Source: Cryobacterium adonitolivorans
GTDB lineage: Bacteria; Actinomycetota; Actinomycetes; Actinomycetales; Microbacteriaceae
Reading direction: 5' to 3'
NCBI RefSeq assembly: GCF_004402695.1
Contig: NZ_SOFL01000028.1
Coordinates: 56,566 to 120,565 of the forward strand
Length of the DNA stretch: 64,000 nt
This document shows, one piece after another, positions 16,436 to 26,159 of this stretch (position 1 is its first letter; the number at the start of each line of letters is the position of its first letter). The position numbers and the translations under genes are program-made. A model generated the notes under the pieces. It was given only the letters and a program-made list of their open reading frames with translations, was not told where the DNA came from and did no database searches.

Positions 16436-17889
16436 GGCACCAGCCCCTCCCGCTGCGCCACGGAGGGGGCGGGGCACGGCTCATAGACTTCCAGCACGAA
16501 GTCGCGTTCAACGTGCTGCACCGTGCGGTCGAGTCCGGGCAACGCGGCGAGCGCCGCGTGCACCTCGTCGCCGCCGAGCGGGTATTCCCCCACCGGGTGC
16601 CGCCAATGGCAGGCCACCAGGGCGCCGTTCGGGCGCAGGCTCTGCCGGCAGCGTTCCAGGAGCACGGCCAGGTCCGCCGGCGAGCAGTAGTAGCCGATCT
16701 CCGACAGCACCACCAGGTCGAAGGTGCCGGCCGGCCATTCCGCCGGCAGGGCGCGCCGCTCCACCACTACGCCGGGCAGTCCAACGAGTCGGTCACGGGC
16801 CACGGCCAGCGCCTGCGCGTTGATGTCGGTGGCCAGGAGGGTGTCACAGCGGTCGGCGAGGTCGCGACTGAGCACGCCGATCGAGCAACCCAGTTCGAGG
16901 GCGGCGCCGTAGCGCGGCAGCGGCAGTGCCGCCAGGGTGACGGCGCGTTTGCGGGCCTCGTACCACCGGGTTTCGAATCCCCAGGGATCCGCCGACCCCG
17001 CATAGAACTCGTCGAAGAAGCCGGCCGTCAGGCTCGCCGGGGGCGCCCCCGTGCCGGTTGTTGCGGCGCCGGCCGGCTCGGCGCCGGCCGCAGCCCCGTC
17101 CAACGGGACGGCGCCGATGAAGACCTCATAGGGCCGTTCAAAATGGGCGGCGAAACCCGGTTGCACGATGGCCTCGTCACCGGGCCGTTCCGACAGCGGC
17201 TGCACCTGACTGGTGTGCGCCGCCATGGCAGTGTTCTTGCGTTCCCGCGCCGCCGCGTCGAGGTCGAGGCTCCACAGCTCGGTGCCACCGTCGCCTGTTG
17301 GCCAGACCGGGTCCTCGGGCGCCGACCAGTGCCACGCCCAGATCGGGTACTCCAACAGCCTGGCGCCGGTGCGGCCGGCGACGAAAGCCGCCACCTCGCC
17401 CGCGGCCGCGTGGTCGGGATGCCCGTCCAGCCGCCATGGGGCGACGACCCACGTCGCCCTGGCCGGCCAGGAACCTGCCTCCTCCGCCGCGACCTCCTGC
17501 GACACGGCCTCCTCCAGGCTGTTGCGGTGCTGGGACAGGTCACCGTCGGGCAGGTCGAGCAGGCGCACCGTCGCCGCCGGCGCCAGAGCACGCACGGCGT
17601 TCACCATCTCCACCCGGCGCACCGCGGCCAGATCGTCGGGCGTCAGGGTGGGCGAACGCGGATGCGACGCCTCACCGTTCGTGGCGAGGATCACCGTGAT
17701 CGCCATGCCGAGCTGCCCAGCGACGGCGATCAGACCGCCGGCGCCGAGGGACTCGTCATCGGGGTGGGCGGCGACCACGATCAGCCGGGCGCAGTCCCCC
17801 AGCGCGAGCGGCCGGATCCGGTCCGACCAGCCGGCCTTGTCCCAGAGCCGTTCACTGGTGCCGCCAGCGTCGTGGGTGAAGCTCACCAC
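16432..17889 (-). CDS. Bifunctional PIG-L-type deacetylase / NodS-like methyltransferase
   Basis: Two domains in 485 residues. Residues ~30-250 are a PIG-L/LmbE zinc deacetylase with VVAAHPDDESLGAGG and the later LDGHPDHAAAGEV zinc ligands; such enzymes remove acetyl groups from GlcNAc-containing substrates. Residues ~290-470 are a class I SAM methyltransferase of NodS type: FFDEFYAGSADPWGFETRWYE in segments, then ALELGCSIGVLSRDLA (motif I) and FDLVVLSEIGYYC. A linker rich in Ala/Gly/Pro joins them. Deacetylation followed by methylation of the freed amine is the natural reading, by analogy with NodB/NodS action on Nod factor, but this is inference. It overlaps both neighbours by a few bases. 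Confidence 0.9.
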   Translation of the reverse strand: MVSFTHDAGGTSERLWDKAGWSDRIRPLALGDCARLIVVAAHPDDESLGAGGLIAVAGQLGMAITVILATNGEASHPRSPTLTPDDLAAVRRVEMVNAVRALAPAATVRLLDLPDGDLSQHRNSLEEAVSQEVAAEEAGSWPARATWVVAPWRLDGHPDHAAAGEVAAFVAGRTGARLLEYPIWAWHWSAPEDPVWPTGDGGTELWSLDLDAAARERKNTAMAAHTSQVQPLSERPGDEAIVQPGFAAHFERPYEVFIGAVPLDGAAAGAEPAGAATTGTGAPPASLTAGFFDEFYAGSADPWGFETRWYEARKRAVTLAALPLPRYGAALELGCSIGVLSRDLADRCDTLLATDINAQALAVARDRLVGLPGVVVERRALPAEWPAGTFDLVVLSEIGYYCSPADLAVLLERCRQSLRPNGALVACHWRHPVGEYPLGGDEVHAALAALPGLDRTVQHVERDFVLEVYEPCPAPSVAQREGLVP

Positions 17890-19016
17890 GAGGCCGCCTC
17901 CCCCGCGAGCAGGCGGCTGCCGAGTGCCGCATCGTCCCGCTCCGCGTGGTGCTGGCGTACGTAGAGGGTGAGGTCGGCCACCCGGCGGGAGTGCCGGGCG
18001 TCCAGGGCGAGCGGGGCCGGTCCGAGCGCGTGCCCGGTCCTGCCGAGCACCTCGTCTACCGTGCGGGCGACGAGGCCGCGCACCCGGGCGGCGAGCAGCC
18101 CGCCGGACTCGCCGAAGGCCTCGCCGCGGTCGATCGCCGCGGCGGCGTCAGCCAGGGCCGCGCCCGCGCCGACGAGGGCCATGTCCACCGCGCCCAGGTG
18201 GGCCAGAAGGATCTGATCCGGTTCCCGCCGCTCCGCGGCGGCGCGCAGCTGCCGGGCCACGCCTACGGCGCCGCCCCACCAGCAGGCGGCCACCTGGATG
18301 CCGCCCCAGCTGAAACCGGGCCGGGTGAGGTACCAGCCGTCGTCGCCGATGGGCAGCGCCGGAACATCGGTGAACTCAACCGGGCAGCTGGGCACCTGGC
18401 TGAGTCCCGTCGCGAACCAGGCGTCCTCCTGAACCGTGACACCGGCGTCGGCCAGGTCCACGGCGAAGAGCCGCCGACGAGCCGGCTGTTCTCCCTCCGG
18501 CGTGGTGTGTGCCGTGACGAGAGCGTGGCTGAGCGAGCCGGCGAGCGAGCACCAGGGCTTCCGGCCGCTTACCTGCCAGCCTCCCGGGCTGCGGGTGGCG
18601 GCCACCCTCATGCCCGGACTCTCCGCCGCGAAGACGCCCCAGCTGTTCGGCTCCGAACCGCTCCACCCCGCGCCGGCGGCGACCGCCTCGGTCGTGCCGC
18701 CCGGCGCCTGCTGCAGGATGGCGAGGGCATCGGTGTGCGCCTCGAGCACCCGGGCGGCCGTGAGGTCGGCCGCGGCCACGGTGGCGAGGGCGTCGAACAG
18801 GGCACTCGTGTGCCCAGAGCCGGGCTGCGGCAGGGTTCCGGCCGACGCCACGGCGAACCGGATGGCCCGCTCCGCGTTGCCGTCCACGGCCCAGGCCGCC
18901 TCGGCGAGGTGGGCCAGCCGCTCGTGGTCCTCCGGCCGCCGCGATCCGCGACCCCTGCTGACTCCCCCGACCGTCACCACCGCGGGTACGGCTGCGGTGC
19001 CCGGCTGCGTCGTCAT
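17883..19016 (-). CDS. Acyl-CoA dehydrogenase-like flavoprotein
   Basis: A 377-residue protein with acyl-CoA dehydrogenase organisation: helical N-terminus, central beta domain (GWSGSEPNSWGVFAAESPG, GWQVSGRKPWCSLAGSLSHALV) and C-terminal helices (GGIQVAACWWGGAVGVARQL). The sequence is divergent and no clear catalytic Glu can be assigned, so it may oxidise an unusual acyl or amine substrate or act otherwise. The ATG at 19016 (MTTQPGTAAV) follows AGGGGGAG. It is the first gene of the operon with the PIG-L/methyltransferase fusion, overlapping it by seven bases. Confidence 0.82.
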   Translation of the reverse strand: MTTQPGTAAVPAVVTVGGVSRGRGSRRPEDHERLAHLAEAAWAVDGNAERAIRFAVASAGTLPQPGSGHTSALFDALATVAAADLTAARVLEAHTDALAILQQAPGGTTEAVAAGAGWSGSEPNSWGVFAAESPGMRVAATRSPGGWQVSGRKPWCSLAGSLSHALVTAHTTPEGEQPARRRLFAVDLADAGVTVQEDAWFATGLSQVPSCPVEFTDVPALPIGDDGWYLTRPGFSWGGIQVAACWWGGAVGVARQLRAAAERREPDQILLAHLGAVDMALVGAGAALADAAAAIDRGEAFGESGGLLAARVRGLVARTVDEVLGRTGHALGPAPLALDARHSRRVADLTLYVRQHHAERDDAALGSRLLAGEAASW

Positions 19017-19227
19017 GTCTCCCCCTGATCCGGCACAGCGGCTGCCCGGAGTCTCCGATGCCGCGTGGCGGTACGTGTCAGAACATCCTGCCAAACATCG
19101 CACCGTTCGCCCGAAGAAATCGCGCCTGACTCCTTACGAAGAAGGAAAAACCGGGATATTATCCCCCCATACGGGGGTGTTCCCCGAAGTGTGACCCTGA
19201 GGCACCGTTGAGAGGGCCCGACCGAGG

Positions 19228-21648
19228 TCACACCCGAAGCACCACCGCATGGGGCGGGCCGTCATCGGGGTGGCCTGCCCCTTCCTCTGCCCGCAGCGTT
19301 GTGAGACGCGCGGTGGCGGCCGGATTCCCGGCTCTGCCGCGACGCGCGGCCAACCGCTCGACCTGGCTCTGCACCAGGCGCCCGTCTGCCACGGTCACCC
19401 GGTGCACGGCGCCGGTGATGGTGATCTCCGCCGCGGTCTGCTTGTCGGCACACGATGCGCCCACCCACAGGTCCACCTGGCCCGGCTCGACGATGCGCTC
19501 GTGGCGGAGGCCGGTGAACGCCAGCCTGGCCGTCGGAACCTCGAAGCGCACCACGGCCTCTTCGCCGGGCTCGAGCGTGACGCGGTGGTAGCCGAGCAGC
19601 TGCGCGACCGGGCGGGTGACGCTCGCGTGCACATCACGCGCGTAGAGCTGTACGAGATCGGTGCCGGCCCGCGCGCCGGTGTTGCGGATGCGTACACTCG
19701 CCGAGAAGGCACCGCCGGCCACGACCGTGGCGTCGGCCGCCAACCCGGTTCGGTCGAAGGTGGTGTAGCTCAGACCGTGCCCGAACGGCAGCACCGGGGT
19801 GCTGTCCACGCTGGTCACATCCGACGGGCCGCCCAGGATCGGGTGCAGGTAGGTGTACGGCTGCGCGCCGGCAGACCTGGGCAGCGACACGGGCAGGTGC
19901 CCGGTGGGCGAGACCGTGCCGGAGAGCACCGAGGCGATCGCGACTCCGCCCTCTTCACCGGGGAAGAACGCCTGCAGCACTGCCGCCGGCGCGTGCGGGC
20001 CGTCGATGGCCCACGCCACGGCATACGGGCGACCCGTCATCAGCACCATGACCACGGGGGTGCCGGATGCCACCACGGCCTCCACGAGTTGGCGTTGCAG
20101 CCCGGGGAGCTCGAGGCTCTCCACGTCGTTGCCTTCACCCACGGTGCCGCGCCCGAACAGGCCGGCCCGGTCGCCCACGACCACTACGGCCACGTCGGCG
20201 GCGCGAGCCATCTCCACGGCGGCGGCGATCGCGGAGTCGTCGGACCCCTCCACCGTACAGCCCGGGGCGAACACGATCTCCGCGGAGGGGAACTCCTGCT
20301 GGAAAGCCTCCAGCACCGTGGGCATGTCCAGATCCGCCGGTACGTCCGGATGGTGGGCGAGCACGTGGTTCACGAACGAGTAGCATCCCATCAGAGCCTC
20401 GGTCGAGTCGGCGTTCGGGCCCAGCACAGCGATGGTGCCGGGTCCTCGCTCGCCGGCGCCCAGGAGCGGAAGGACCCCGTCGTTGGTCAGCAGAATCAGC
20501 GATTCCTCGGCCAGGACACGCGCCACCCGCCGGTGCTCCGGGGAGTCGAGGTCGATCTCGGTGGGCGCCATGGTGAAGGTCTCGTCGAGCAGACCCAGGT
20601 CCTCCTTTTGGCAGAGCACCCGCAGCACGGCCCGATCGATGAGCGCCTCTTCGGTCAGCCCGGCCCGCACCCGCGCGGCCAGGGGCGCGAGGAAGGCGTC
20701 GCCGGTGGGCAACTCCACGTCGATCCCGGCGACCAGCGCGAGTTCCGCGGCCTCACCCCGGTCGGCGGCGACAGCGTGCATCAGCTGCAGGAACGCCACC
20801 GAGAAGTAGTCGGAAACGACGACACCGTCGAAGCCCCACCGGTCGCGGAGGATCTCGGTGAGGTATTCCGGCGTGGCGCCGACGGGCGCGCCGTCGATCT
20901 CAGCATATGAGTTCATCACCGAGCGCACCCCGCCGTCGAGCACCGCCATCTCGAATGGGGGCAGGAACACGTCGTTGATCTCCCGCATCCCGACGTGCAC
21001 CGGGGCGTGGTTCCGGCCGGCCTGCGAGGCCGAATATCCCACGAAGTGCTTGAGGGTCGCGTGTACACCGGCCGCTTGGAGACCGGTGACATACGCGGTA
21101 CCGATGGTGCCGACAACGTAGGGATCTTCGGCGATGCACTCGTCGACCCGGCCCCAGCGCGGATCGCGGATGACGTCCAGCACCGGGGCGAGACCCTGGT
21201 GGATGCCGAGCTGCTTCATCGAGCGCCCAGTCAGAAGCCCCATCTCCTCAACCAGGGCGGGATCGAATGCGGCCCCCCAGGCGAGCGGGGTCGGGAAGGT
21301 CGCGGCCTTCCACGCCGCGAGCCCGGTCAGGCACTCCTCATGCACGATGGCGGGGATGCCGAGCCGGGTGTGCTCGGTGAGGCGGCGCTGCTCAGCCCAG
21401 AGCCACTCCGCCCGCTCCACGGGATCGACCGGCCGGGTGCCGTACACCCGGGTGAGGTGGCCGAGCCCGTGCAGTGTGGCGTCCTCGTACTTCGTCGAGG
21501 TGGCCATTTCACCGGCGAGGGGGGCGACGACCTCGCCGCCCTGGTCCACCCAGTAGCCGACAAGCTGGGCGAGTTTCTCTTCGAGGGTCATCCGGGCAAG
21601 CAGCTCGCGCACGCGTTTAGATGCCGCAGGCAATTCTGGGAAGGTCAC
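19228..21648 (-). CDS. Glycoside hydrolase family 3 (beta-glucosidase/xylosidase type)
   Basis: An 806-residue GH3 enzyme. The (beta/alpha)8 domain has GIPAIVHEECLTG, KHFVGYS and the nucleophile Asp280 in GVVVSDYFS. The alpha/beta sandwich domain starts near AVLGPNADS, and a fibronectin-III-like domain with TDLVQLYARDVHASVTRPV closes it. No signal peptide is present, so it should act in the cytoplasm on imported oligosaccharides or glycosides. Start is GTG. It is the distal gene of the ABC importer operon (SBP-permease-permease-GH3), so its substrate is probably what that importer brings in. Confidence 0.95.
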   Translation of the reverse strand: MTFPELPAASKRVRELLARMTLEEKLAQLVGYWVDQGGEVVAPLAGEMATSTKYEDATLHGLGHLTRVYGTRPVDPVERAEWLWAEQRRLTEHTRLGIPAIVHEECLTGLAAWKAATFPTPLAWGAAFDPALVEEMGLLTGRSMKQLGIHQGLAPVLDVIRDPRWGRVDECIAEDPYVVGTIGTAYVTGLQAAGVHATLKHFVGYSASQAGRNHAPVHVGMREINDVFLPPFEMAVLDGGVRSVMNSYAEIDGAPVGATPEYLTEILRDRWGFDGVVVSDYFSVAFLQLMHAVAADRGEAAELALVAGIDVELPTGDAFLAPLAARVRAGLTEEALIDRAVLRVLCQKEDLGLLDETFTMAPTEIDLDSPEHRRVARVLAEESLILLTNDGVLPLLGAGERGPGTIAVLGPNADSTEALMGCYSFVNHVLAHHPDVPADLDMPTVLEAFQQEFPSAEIVFAPGCTVEGSDDSAIAAAVEMARAADVAVVVVGDRAGLFGRGTVGEGNDVESLELPGLQRQLVEAVVASGTPVVMVLMTGRPYAVAWAIDGPHAPAAVLQAFFPGEEGGVAIASVLSGTVSPTGHLPVSLPRSAGAQPYTYLHPILGGPSDVTSVDSTPVLPFGHGLSYTTFDRTGLAADATVVAGGAFSASVRIRNTGARAGTDLVQLYARDVHASVTRPVAQLLGYHRVTLEPGEEAVVRFEVPTARLAFTGLRHERIVEPGQVDLWVGASCADKQTAAEITITGAVHRVTVADGRLVQSQVERLAARRGRAGNPAATARLTTLRAEEGAGHPDDGPPHAVVLRV

Positions 21649-21710
21649 AACGGTCTCTTTCTCTTGCTACTACGTCGACGAATCAGGCTGCGATTACCGC
21701 GGGCAGCCGA

Positions 21711-22595
21711 TCAACCCTTGACCGCGCCGGTCAGCCCGCCGACGATGCGGCGTTCGAACAGGGCGAAGAACACCAGCGCGGGAATCATGGAGAGCGAAGT
21801 GAAGGCCAACACCTTCGCAGTATCCACCGAATACTGCGACGCGAACGACTGCACGCCCAGGGGCAGGGTGAACACCGCGTCATTGTTCAGGATGAACAGC
21901 GGCAGCAGGTAGCTGTTCCAGCTGGCGATGAACGCCAGGATGCCCACCGTGATGACGCCGGGCATGGCCAGCGGCACGATCATCCGCCAGAAGAAGCCCA
22001 GCCGGCTGCAGCCGTCGATGAAGGCGGCCTCCTGGATCTCATCGGGGATGGCGCGCAGGAACGGCACCAGGATGATGATGGTCGTCGGCAACGCGAAGGC
22101 GATCTGCGGCAGGATGACGCCGCCGAGCGAGTTCATCAGGCCCAGGTTCTTCACCACCAGGTAGAGCGGGGTGATGGCCACGGTCATCGGAAACATCAGG
22201 CCAGCGGCGAACGTGGCATAAAGCAGGCCGCGGCCGCGGAAGGAGTACCTGGCCAGCACGTAACTCGCCATCAGGCCGAGCAGCACCACGCCGAGAGTGG
22301 TGGCGAGACCGGCGATCAGGGAGTTCCCCACGAGCCGCCAGAACGTGCCTCCCGTGAGCACATCGAGGTAGTTGCCGATGTTCCATACGCTCGGCCAGCC
22401 GGACGGGTCGGTGGTGATCTGGGCGTTGGTGCGGAACCCGCCGATGATGATGAACAACACCGGGGCCAGCATCAGGCCGATCACGATAACAGCGACGACG
22501 TAGGCGACGGGGGTTCCCCACCGCCGGTTCGCCTTGATCGGGGCCGACGGATTGGCCGGCGGCAGCGCCACAGCGGGCGTCGTGATGACGGTCAT
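21711..22595 (-). CDS. Carbohydrate ABC transporter permease (CUT1, MalG-like)
   Basis: A 294-residue inner membrane permease with six hydrophobic segments and the EAA loop EIQEAAFIDGCSRLGFFWRMIVPLAMPG. It pairs with the permease encoded just upstream; the two genes overlap by one base (TGATG). The ATG at 22595 is chosen over upstream codons because they lack homology. The ATPase is not in the operon; CUT1 systems often share MsiK-type ATPases encoded elsewhere. Confidence 0.93.
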   Translation of the reverse strand: MTVITTPAVALPPANPSAPIKANRRWGTPVAYVVAVIVIGLMLAPVLFIIIGGFRTNAQITTDPSGWPSVWNIGNYLDVLTGGTFWRLVGNSLIAGLATTLGVVLLGLMASYVLARYSFRGRGLLYATFAAGLMFPMTVAITPLYLVVKNLGLMNSLGGVILPQIAFALPTTIIILVPFLRAIPDEIQEAAFIDGCSRLGFFWRMIVPLAMPGVITVGILAFIASWNSYLLPLFILNNDAVFTLPLGVQSFASQYSVDTAKVLAFTSLSMIPALVFFALFERRIVGGLTGAVKG

Positions 22596-23605
22596 CAGCT
22601 CTTTCCCTTTCCAGTGATGGCGCCCTCGGTGTCCCGGCGCAGCACGAAGCGCTGGTAGATCAGCGCGACCACGAGCGAGATCAGGAAGAGCACGACGGCG
22701 ACGGCGTTTCCGTAGCCGTAGTTGCCGGCGTTCCGGCCGTTCGCGACGAGGTAGGTCGCCATTGTCGAGGTTCCCGCGGTGGAGGCGATGTACTGACCCC
22801 AAATGATGTAGACGAGGTCGAAGAGCTGCAGGGCGCCGATGATCGACAGGAACGCCCAGATGCGCAGCGTGGGTGCCAGCAGCGGCAGTGTGATGTGCCG
22901 CTGGATCTGCCAAAAGGAGGCGCCGTCGATGGCCGCGGCCTCCGGGAGTTCCTCGGGGATGCCCTGCAGGCCAGCGAGGAAGAGGATGACGGCGAAGCCG
23001 ACGTACTTCCAGGTGATGATCACCATGAGGGTCCAGATGGCGATGTCAGGGTGGGACAGCCAGTCCTGGGTGAAAGCGCCCAGTCCCAGGTTCTCCAGCA
23101 TTCCGTTGACGGCGCCGTTGGTCTGCAGCATCAGGCTCCAGCCGGTGCCGACGACGACCTCAGAAATTACATAGGGCACGAAGATCAGCACCCGGATGAG
23201 GGACTGGCCGCGTAGTTTCCGGTTCAGGAGCAGCGCGAGGAGGATCGCCACCGGTCCCTGAAGAACGAGGGAGAGAACGACGATGATGCCGTTGTGGGTG
23301 AGGGCTTCCTGGAAGGTCGGGTCCTGGAGGATTGTGACGTAGTTGCGGAACCCGACGAAATCGGTGGGCGGGCCGTAGCCCTGCCAGCTGAAGAAGCCGT
23401 AGTAGGCCGCCATCACGACGGGGAAGATCACGAAGCCGAGGAAGACAATCAGCGCGGGGCCCACGAGGACCGCGATCTCGACCCTGGCTCCCCCCGAACT
23501 GCTGCGGCGGCGGCGCACAGTCGGGGCCACGGGCGTGGTGCCCGCGTCCCCGCCGTTCGCGAGATCCACCTCTAATCGCGTCGGAGTGTTCTCGCGAACT
23601 GACAT
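22595..23605 (-). CDS. Carbohydrate ABC transporter permease (CUT1, MalF-like)
   Basis: A 336-residue permease. After a charged N-terminus come six membrane segments (first VEIAVLVGPALIVFLGFVIF) and the EAA loop ELPEAAAIDGASFWQIQRHITLPLLAP. The ATG at 23605 (MSVRENTPTRLE) begins eight bases after the SBP stop codon. With the MalG-like partner it forms the channel for the SBP-delivered sugar. Confidence 0.93.
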   Translation of the reverse strand: MSVRENTPTRLEVDLANGGDAGTTPVAPTVRRRRSSSGGARVEIAVLVGPALIVFLGFVIFPVVMAAYYGFFSWQGYGPPTDFVGFRNYVTILQDPTFQEALTHNGIIVVLSLVLQGPVAILLALLLNRKLRGQSLIRVLIFVPYVISEVVVGTGWSLMLQTNGAVNGMLENLGLGAFTQDWLSHPDIAIWTLMVIITWKYVGFAVILFLAGLQGIPEELPEAAAIDGASFWQIQRHITLPLLAPTLRIWAFLSIIGALQLFDLVYIIWGQYIASTAGTSTMATYLVANGRNAGNYGYGNAVAVVLFLISLVVALIYQRFVLRRDTEGAITGKGKS

Positions 23606-23613
23606 GAGCCGGC

Positions 23614-24921
23614 CTAGGCCTTCTTGGCTGCGTCGTTGACAGCCTGGATCAGCTGCTCCGGGCTGCCCTTGCCGGCCAGCAGGTCGACCACGCCGACGTT
23701 CAGCGCGTTTCCGACGTTCTGGCCGTAGACGGTGTCGAGCCACTGCGAGACGTACGGGGCCGCGTTGTAGGCCTCGATGATCTTCTGCAGGTAGGGTTCG
23801 GTGACGGCTTCCTGGGCCACGGTGTTCACCGGCGGGGCGTTGAAGGCCGCGTAGTACTCCTTCTGCACATCTGAGCTGCCGATGTAGTTGAGGAAGTCAA
23901 GGCATTCCGCCGGGGCGTCGACCGAGCAGGAGTAGCCGTCCACGCCACCGAGGATCGAGCCGGGCTCACCTTCGCCACCGTCAACCTCGGGGAACGCGAA
24001 CCAGGACAGGTCGGCGAGCGGCTTCGCGTCGGGGGTGAGGGAGGCGATCACGCCGGGGTTCCAGGCGCCCATGAGTTCCATGGCTGCCTGGTGGTTGGCG
24101 ACCAGGCCGGCGGAGCTGCCGGCGCCCTGCTGGGCGGCGGTGGTCAGGAAGCCCTGGTTGTAGGGCTCGGTGGCGGCGAAGCTCTCGAGGTCCTCGCCGG
24201 CCTTGATCCAGCAGTCATCCGAGAAGTCCTTGGTGTCTGCGGCCTCGGTTAGGACATCGGGGCTGCATTCGCGCAGCGCGAAGAAGTAGAACCAGTGCGC
24301 GGCGGGCCAGGCGTCCTTGGCGCCGAGCGCGATCGGGGCCACCCCGCTGGTCTTGAGCTTCTCAACGGCAGTCTCGAGGTCAGTGATCGTCGCGGGCGCC
24401 TCGGTGATACCGGCGGCATCGAACAAGTCCTGGCTGTAGAAGATGCCGCCGGGGAGCACGGCCACCGGCATCGCGTAGACCTTGTCCTCGAGAGTGTTCG
24501 CGATGAAGGAGCCCTCGGGGATCTCCGACTTGACTTGGTCGGAGATGCCGCCGGTGAGGTCCATCAGCTGGCCGGCCGCGACCATGGCGGCCATCTTGCC
24601 GCCGCCGCGCTGCAGGAAGATGTCGGGTGCGTCGCCGGAGTTCAGCGCGGTCTGGAGCTTGCCGTCCAGGTCTTCGTTCTGGATCGCCTGCACGTCGATG
24701 GTGACGCCGGGGTTGTCGGCCTCGAAGTCGGCGACGGTCTTGTCCCAGAATTCCTGGCCGGGCCCGGTGGTGGAGTTCTGCCAGAGGCTCATCGTGACGT
24801 CACCCCCGGAGGACGCGTCGCCTGAGGAGCCGGCGCTACAGGCTGTTAGGCCCAGGGCGCTAAGGCCCAGGACCATTGTTCCTGCGAAGATCCTCTTCGC
24901 CGTGGTGGGGTTCACCTTCAT
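23614..24921 (-). CDS. Extracellular sugar-binding lipoprotein of ABC importer
   Basis: A 435-residue CUT1 solute-binding protein with a lipoprotein signal (LGLSALGLTAC, Cys lipidated), then MSLWQNSTTGPGQEFWDKTV and features of the family such as NSGDAPDIFLQRGGGKMA and GVDGYSCSVDAPAECLDFL. It captures the sugar outside and hands it to the two permeases encoded next. Its promoter overlaps a LacI-type operator in the divergent region. Confidence 0.94.
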   Translation of the reverse strand: MKVNPTTAKRIFAGTMVLGLSALGLTACSAGSSGDASSGGDVTMSLWQNSTTGPGQEFWDKTVADFEADNPGVTIDVQAIQNEDLDGKLQTALNSGDAPDIFLQRGGGKMAAMVAAGQLMDLTGGISDQVKSEIPEGSFIANTLEDKVYAMPVAVLPGGIFYSQDLFDAAGITEAPATITDLETAVEKLKTSGVAPIALGAKDAWPAAHWFYFFALRECSPDVLTEAADTKDFSDDCWIKAGEDLESFAATEPYNQGFLTTAAQQGAGSSAGLVANHQAAMELMGAWNPGVIASLTPDAKPLADLSWFAFPEVDGGEGEPGSILGGVDGYSCSVDAPAECLDFLNYIGSSDVQKEYYAAFNAPPVNTVAQEAVTEPYLQKIIEAYNAAPYVSQWLDTVYGQNVGNALNVGVVDLLAGKGSPEQLIQAVNDAAKKA

Positions 24922-25051
24922 TGGTTCAACCTTTTCTCTTCATTGAGGGACACCATCGGTCGTCGATGGTCTTGGTGTGAAGCCGCGCCCTGACGGGCTG
25001 CTGTTCGGTCCGGGCTTCGACAGGGCTGCCCTGCGCGTTCCGGATTGCCTC

Positions 25052-25086
25052 AGTGTCACAGCGGAAAAAAGAAGTGTCAAACGTTT
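25052..25086 (-). promoter_or_regulatory. Promoter of the importer operon overlapped by a LacI-type operator
   Basis: On the minus strand TTGACA (25075-25080) and GACACT (25052-25057) are 17 bp apart and drive the binding-protein gene. The palindrome AAACGTTT at 25079-25086, with a central CG as LacI-family operators have, overlaps the -35 box. The divergent lacI-type gene starts 37 bp away. Repression by that protein is the direct inference. Confidence 0.6.
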
Positions 25087-25122
25087 TCGAAATCAGTTTC
25101 CATGTCACCCTATGCTGAACCT

Positions 25123-26124
25123 ATGACCCCACGTGCCACGATCCATGATGTCGCCGCCGCGGCCGGCGTTTCGGTGGCGACGGTCTCCAAGGCCGTGAAC
25201 GGCCGGTACGGTATTTCGGCTGCGACCACGGCCAGGGTGCTCGACGTGGTGCAGCAACTGGGCTACGAGTCGAGCCTCGTGGCCAGCAGCATGAGGTCGC
25301 GCCGCACCAGCGTCATCGGCATCCTGGTGGCCGATTTTGAGCCGTTCAGCGCGGAGATCCTCAAGGGCGTCGGCGTCGCCCTCGCGGATTCCCGCTACGA
25401 CCTGCTCGCGTACAGCGGATCCCGGCAGCGGGAGACAAACGGGTGGGAGCGGCGCTCCCTGAGCCGGCTCAGCGGCACGCTGATCGACGGGGCGATCATG
25501 GTCACACCAACGGTCGATACGACCTCGGCCGACATCCCCGTCGTCGCCATCGACCCGCACACCGGGCGCGCCGACCTCCCGACGGTGGAATCGGACAGCT
25601 TCGGCGGCGCCCTGCAGGCCACGCGGTACCTGATCGAGCTCGGCCACCGCCGGATCGGCTTCCTGGCCGGCCGACCCGACCTGCGAAGCGCCACCCTGCG
25701 CGAGGCCGGCTACCGCCAGGCCCTCGCAGATGCGGGCATCCAGTTCAACCCCGCCCTCGTGAGGGTCGGCCTGTACAAGCGCGAAACGGCCAAGGCACCG
25801 GCCGCGTCGCTCCTGTCGATGACGGACCGCCCGACGGCGGTCTTCGCCGCGAACGACCTCTCGGCGATCGCGATCATCCAGGTCGCCGCAGAGCTCGGAC
25901 TCGAGGTGCCCGGCGACCTCTCGGTGATCGGCTTCGACGATATTCCAGAGGCCTCCCAGATGAACCCTGCGCTCACCACCATCCGGCAGCCCATGAAGAA
26001 GCTCGGCGCCACCGCGGCCGGGATGCTCGTCTCCCTGCTGAACGGCGAGACACTGCCGCAGAACCACATTCGGCTGCCGACCGGGCTCGTGCGCCGGGCG
26101 ACGACGGCTCCACCCCACATCTGA
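25123..26124 (+). CDS. LacI-family transcriptional regulator of the glycoside locus
   Basis: The HTH is canonical (RATIHDVAAAAGVSVATVSKAVNGRYGIS), with the hinge helix at LVASSMRSRRT. The effector domain follows a periplasmic-binding fold (SVIGFDDIPEASQMNPALTTIRQP). Length is 333 residues from ATG 25123; an ATG at 25102 would add seven. It is divergent from the importer operon and is followed by ThuA and dehydrogenase genes, so it probably controls both directions in response to a sugar. Confidence 0.95.
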   Translation: MTPRATIHDVAAAAGVSVATVSKAVNGRYGISAATTARVLDVVQQLGYESSLVASSMRSRRTSVIGILVADFEPFSAEILKGVGVALADSRYDLLAYSGSRQRETNGWERRSLSRLSGTLIDGAIMVTPTVDTTSADIPVVAIDPHTGRADLPTVESDSFGGALQATRYLIELGHRRIGFLAGRPDLRSATLREAGYRQALADAGIQFNPALVRVGLYKRETAKAPAASLLSMTDRPTAVFAANDLSAIAIIQVAAELGLEVPGDLSVIGFDDIPEASQMNPALTTIRQPMKKLGATAAGMLVSLLNGETLPQNHIRLPTGLVRRATTAPPHI

Positions 26125-26159
26125 TCTTTTCGACCTGGTGCGGCTACAAGGAGGTAGGC

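Noticed and set aside
16513..17964. 483-codon plus-strand frame opposite the PIG-L fusion
   Set aside because: Low-complexity Arg/Gly/Pro product; the minus strand carries two clear enzyme domains.
19249..20910. 553-codon plus-strand frame opposite the GH3 gene
   Set aside because: Shadow of GH3 third-codon bias; no domain or plausible ribosome binding site.
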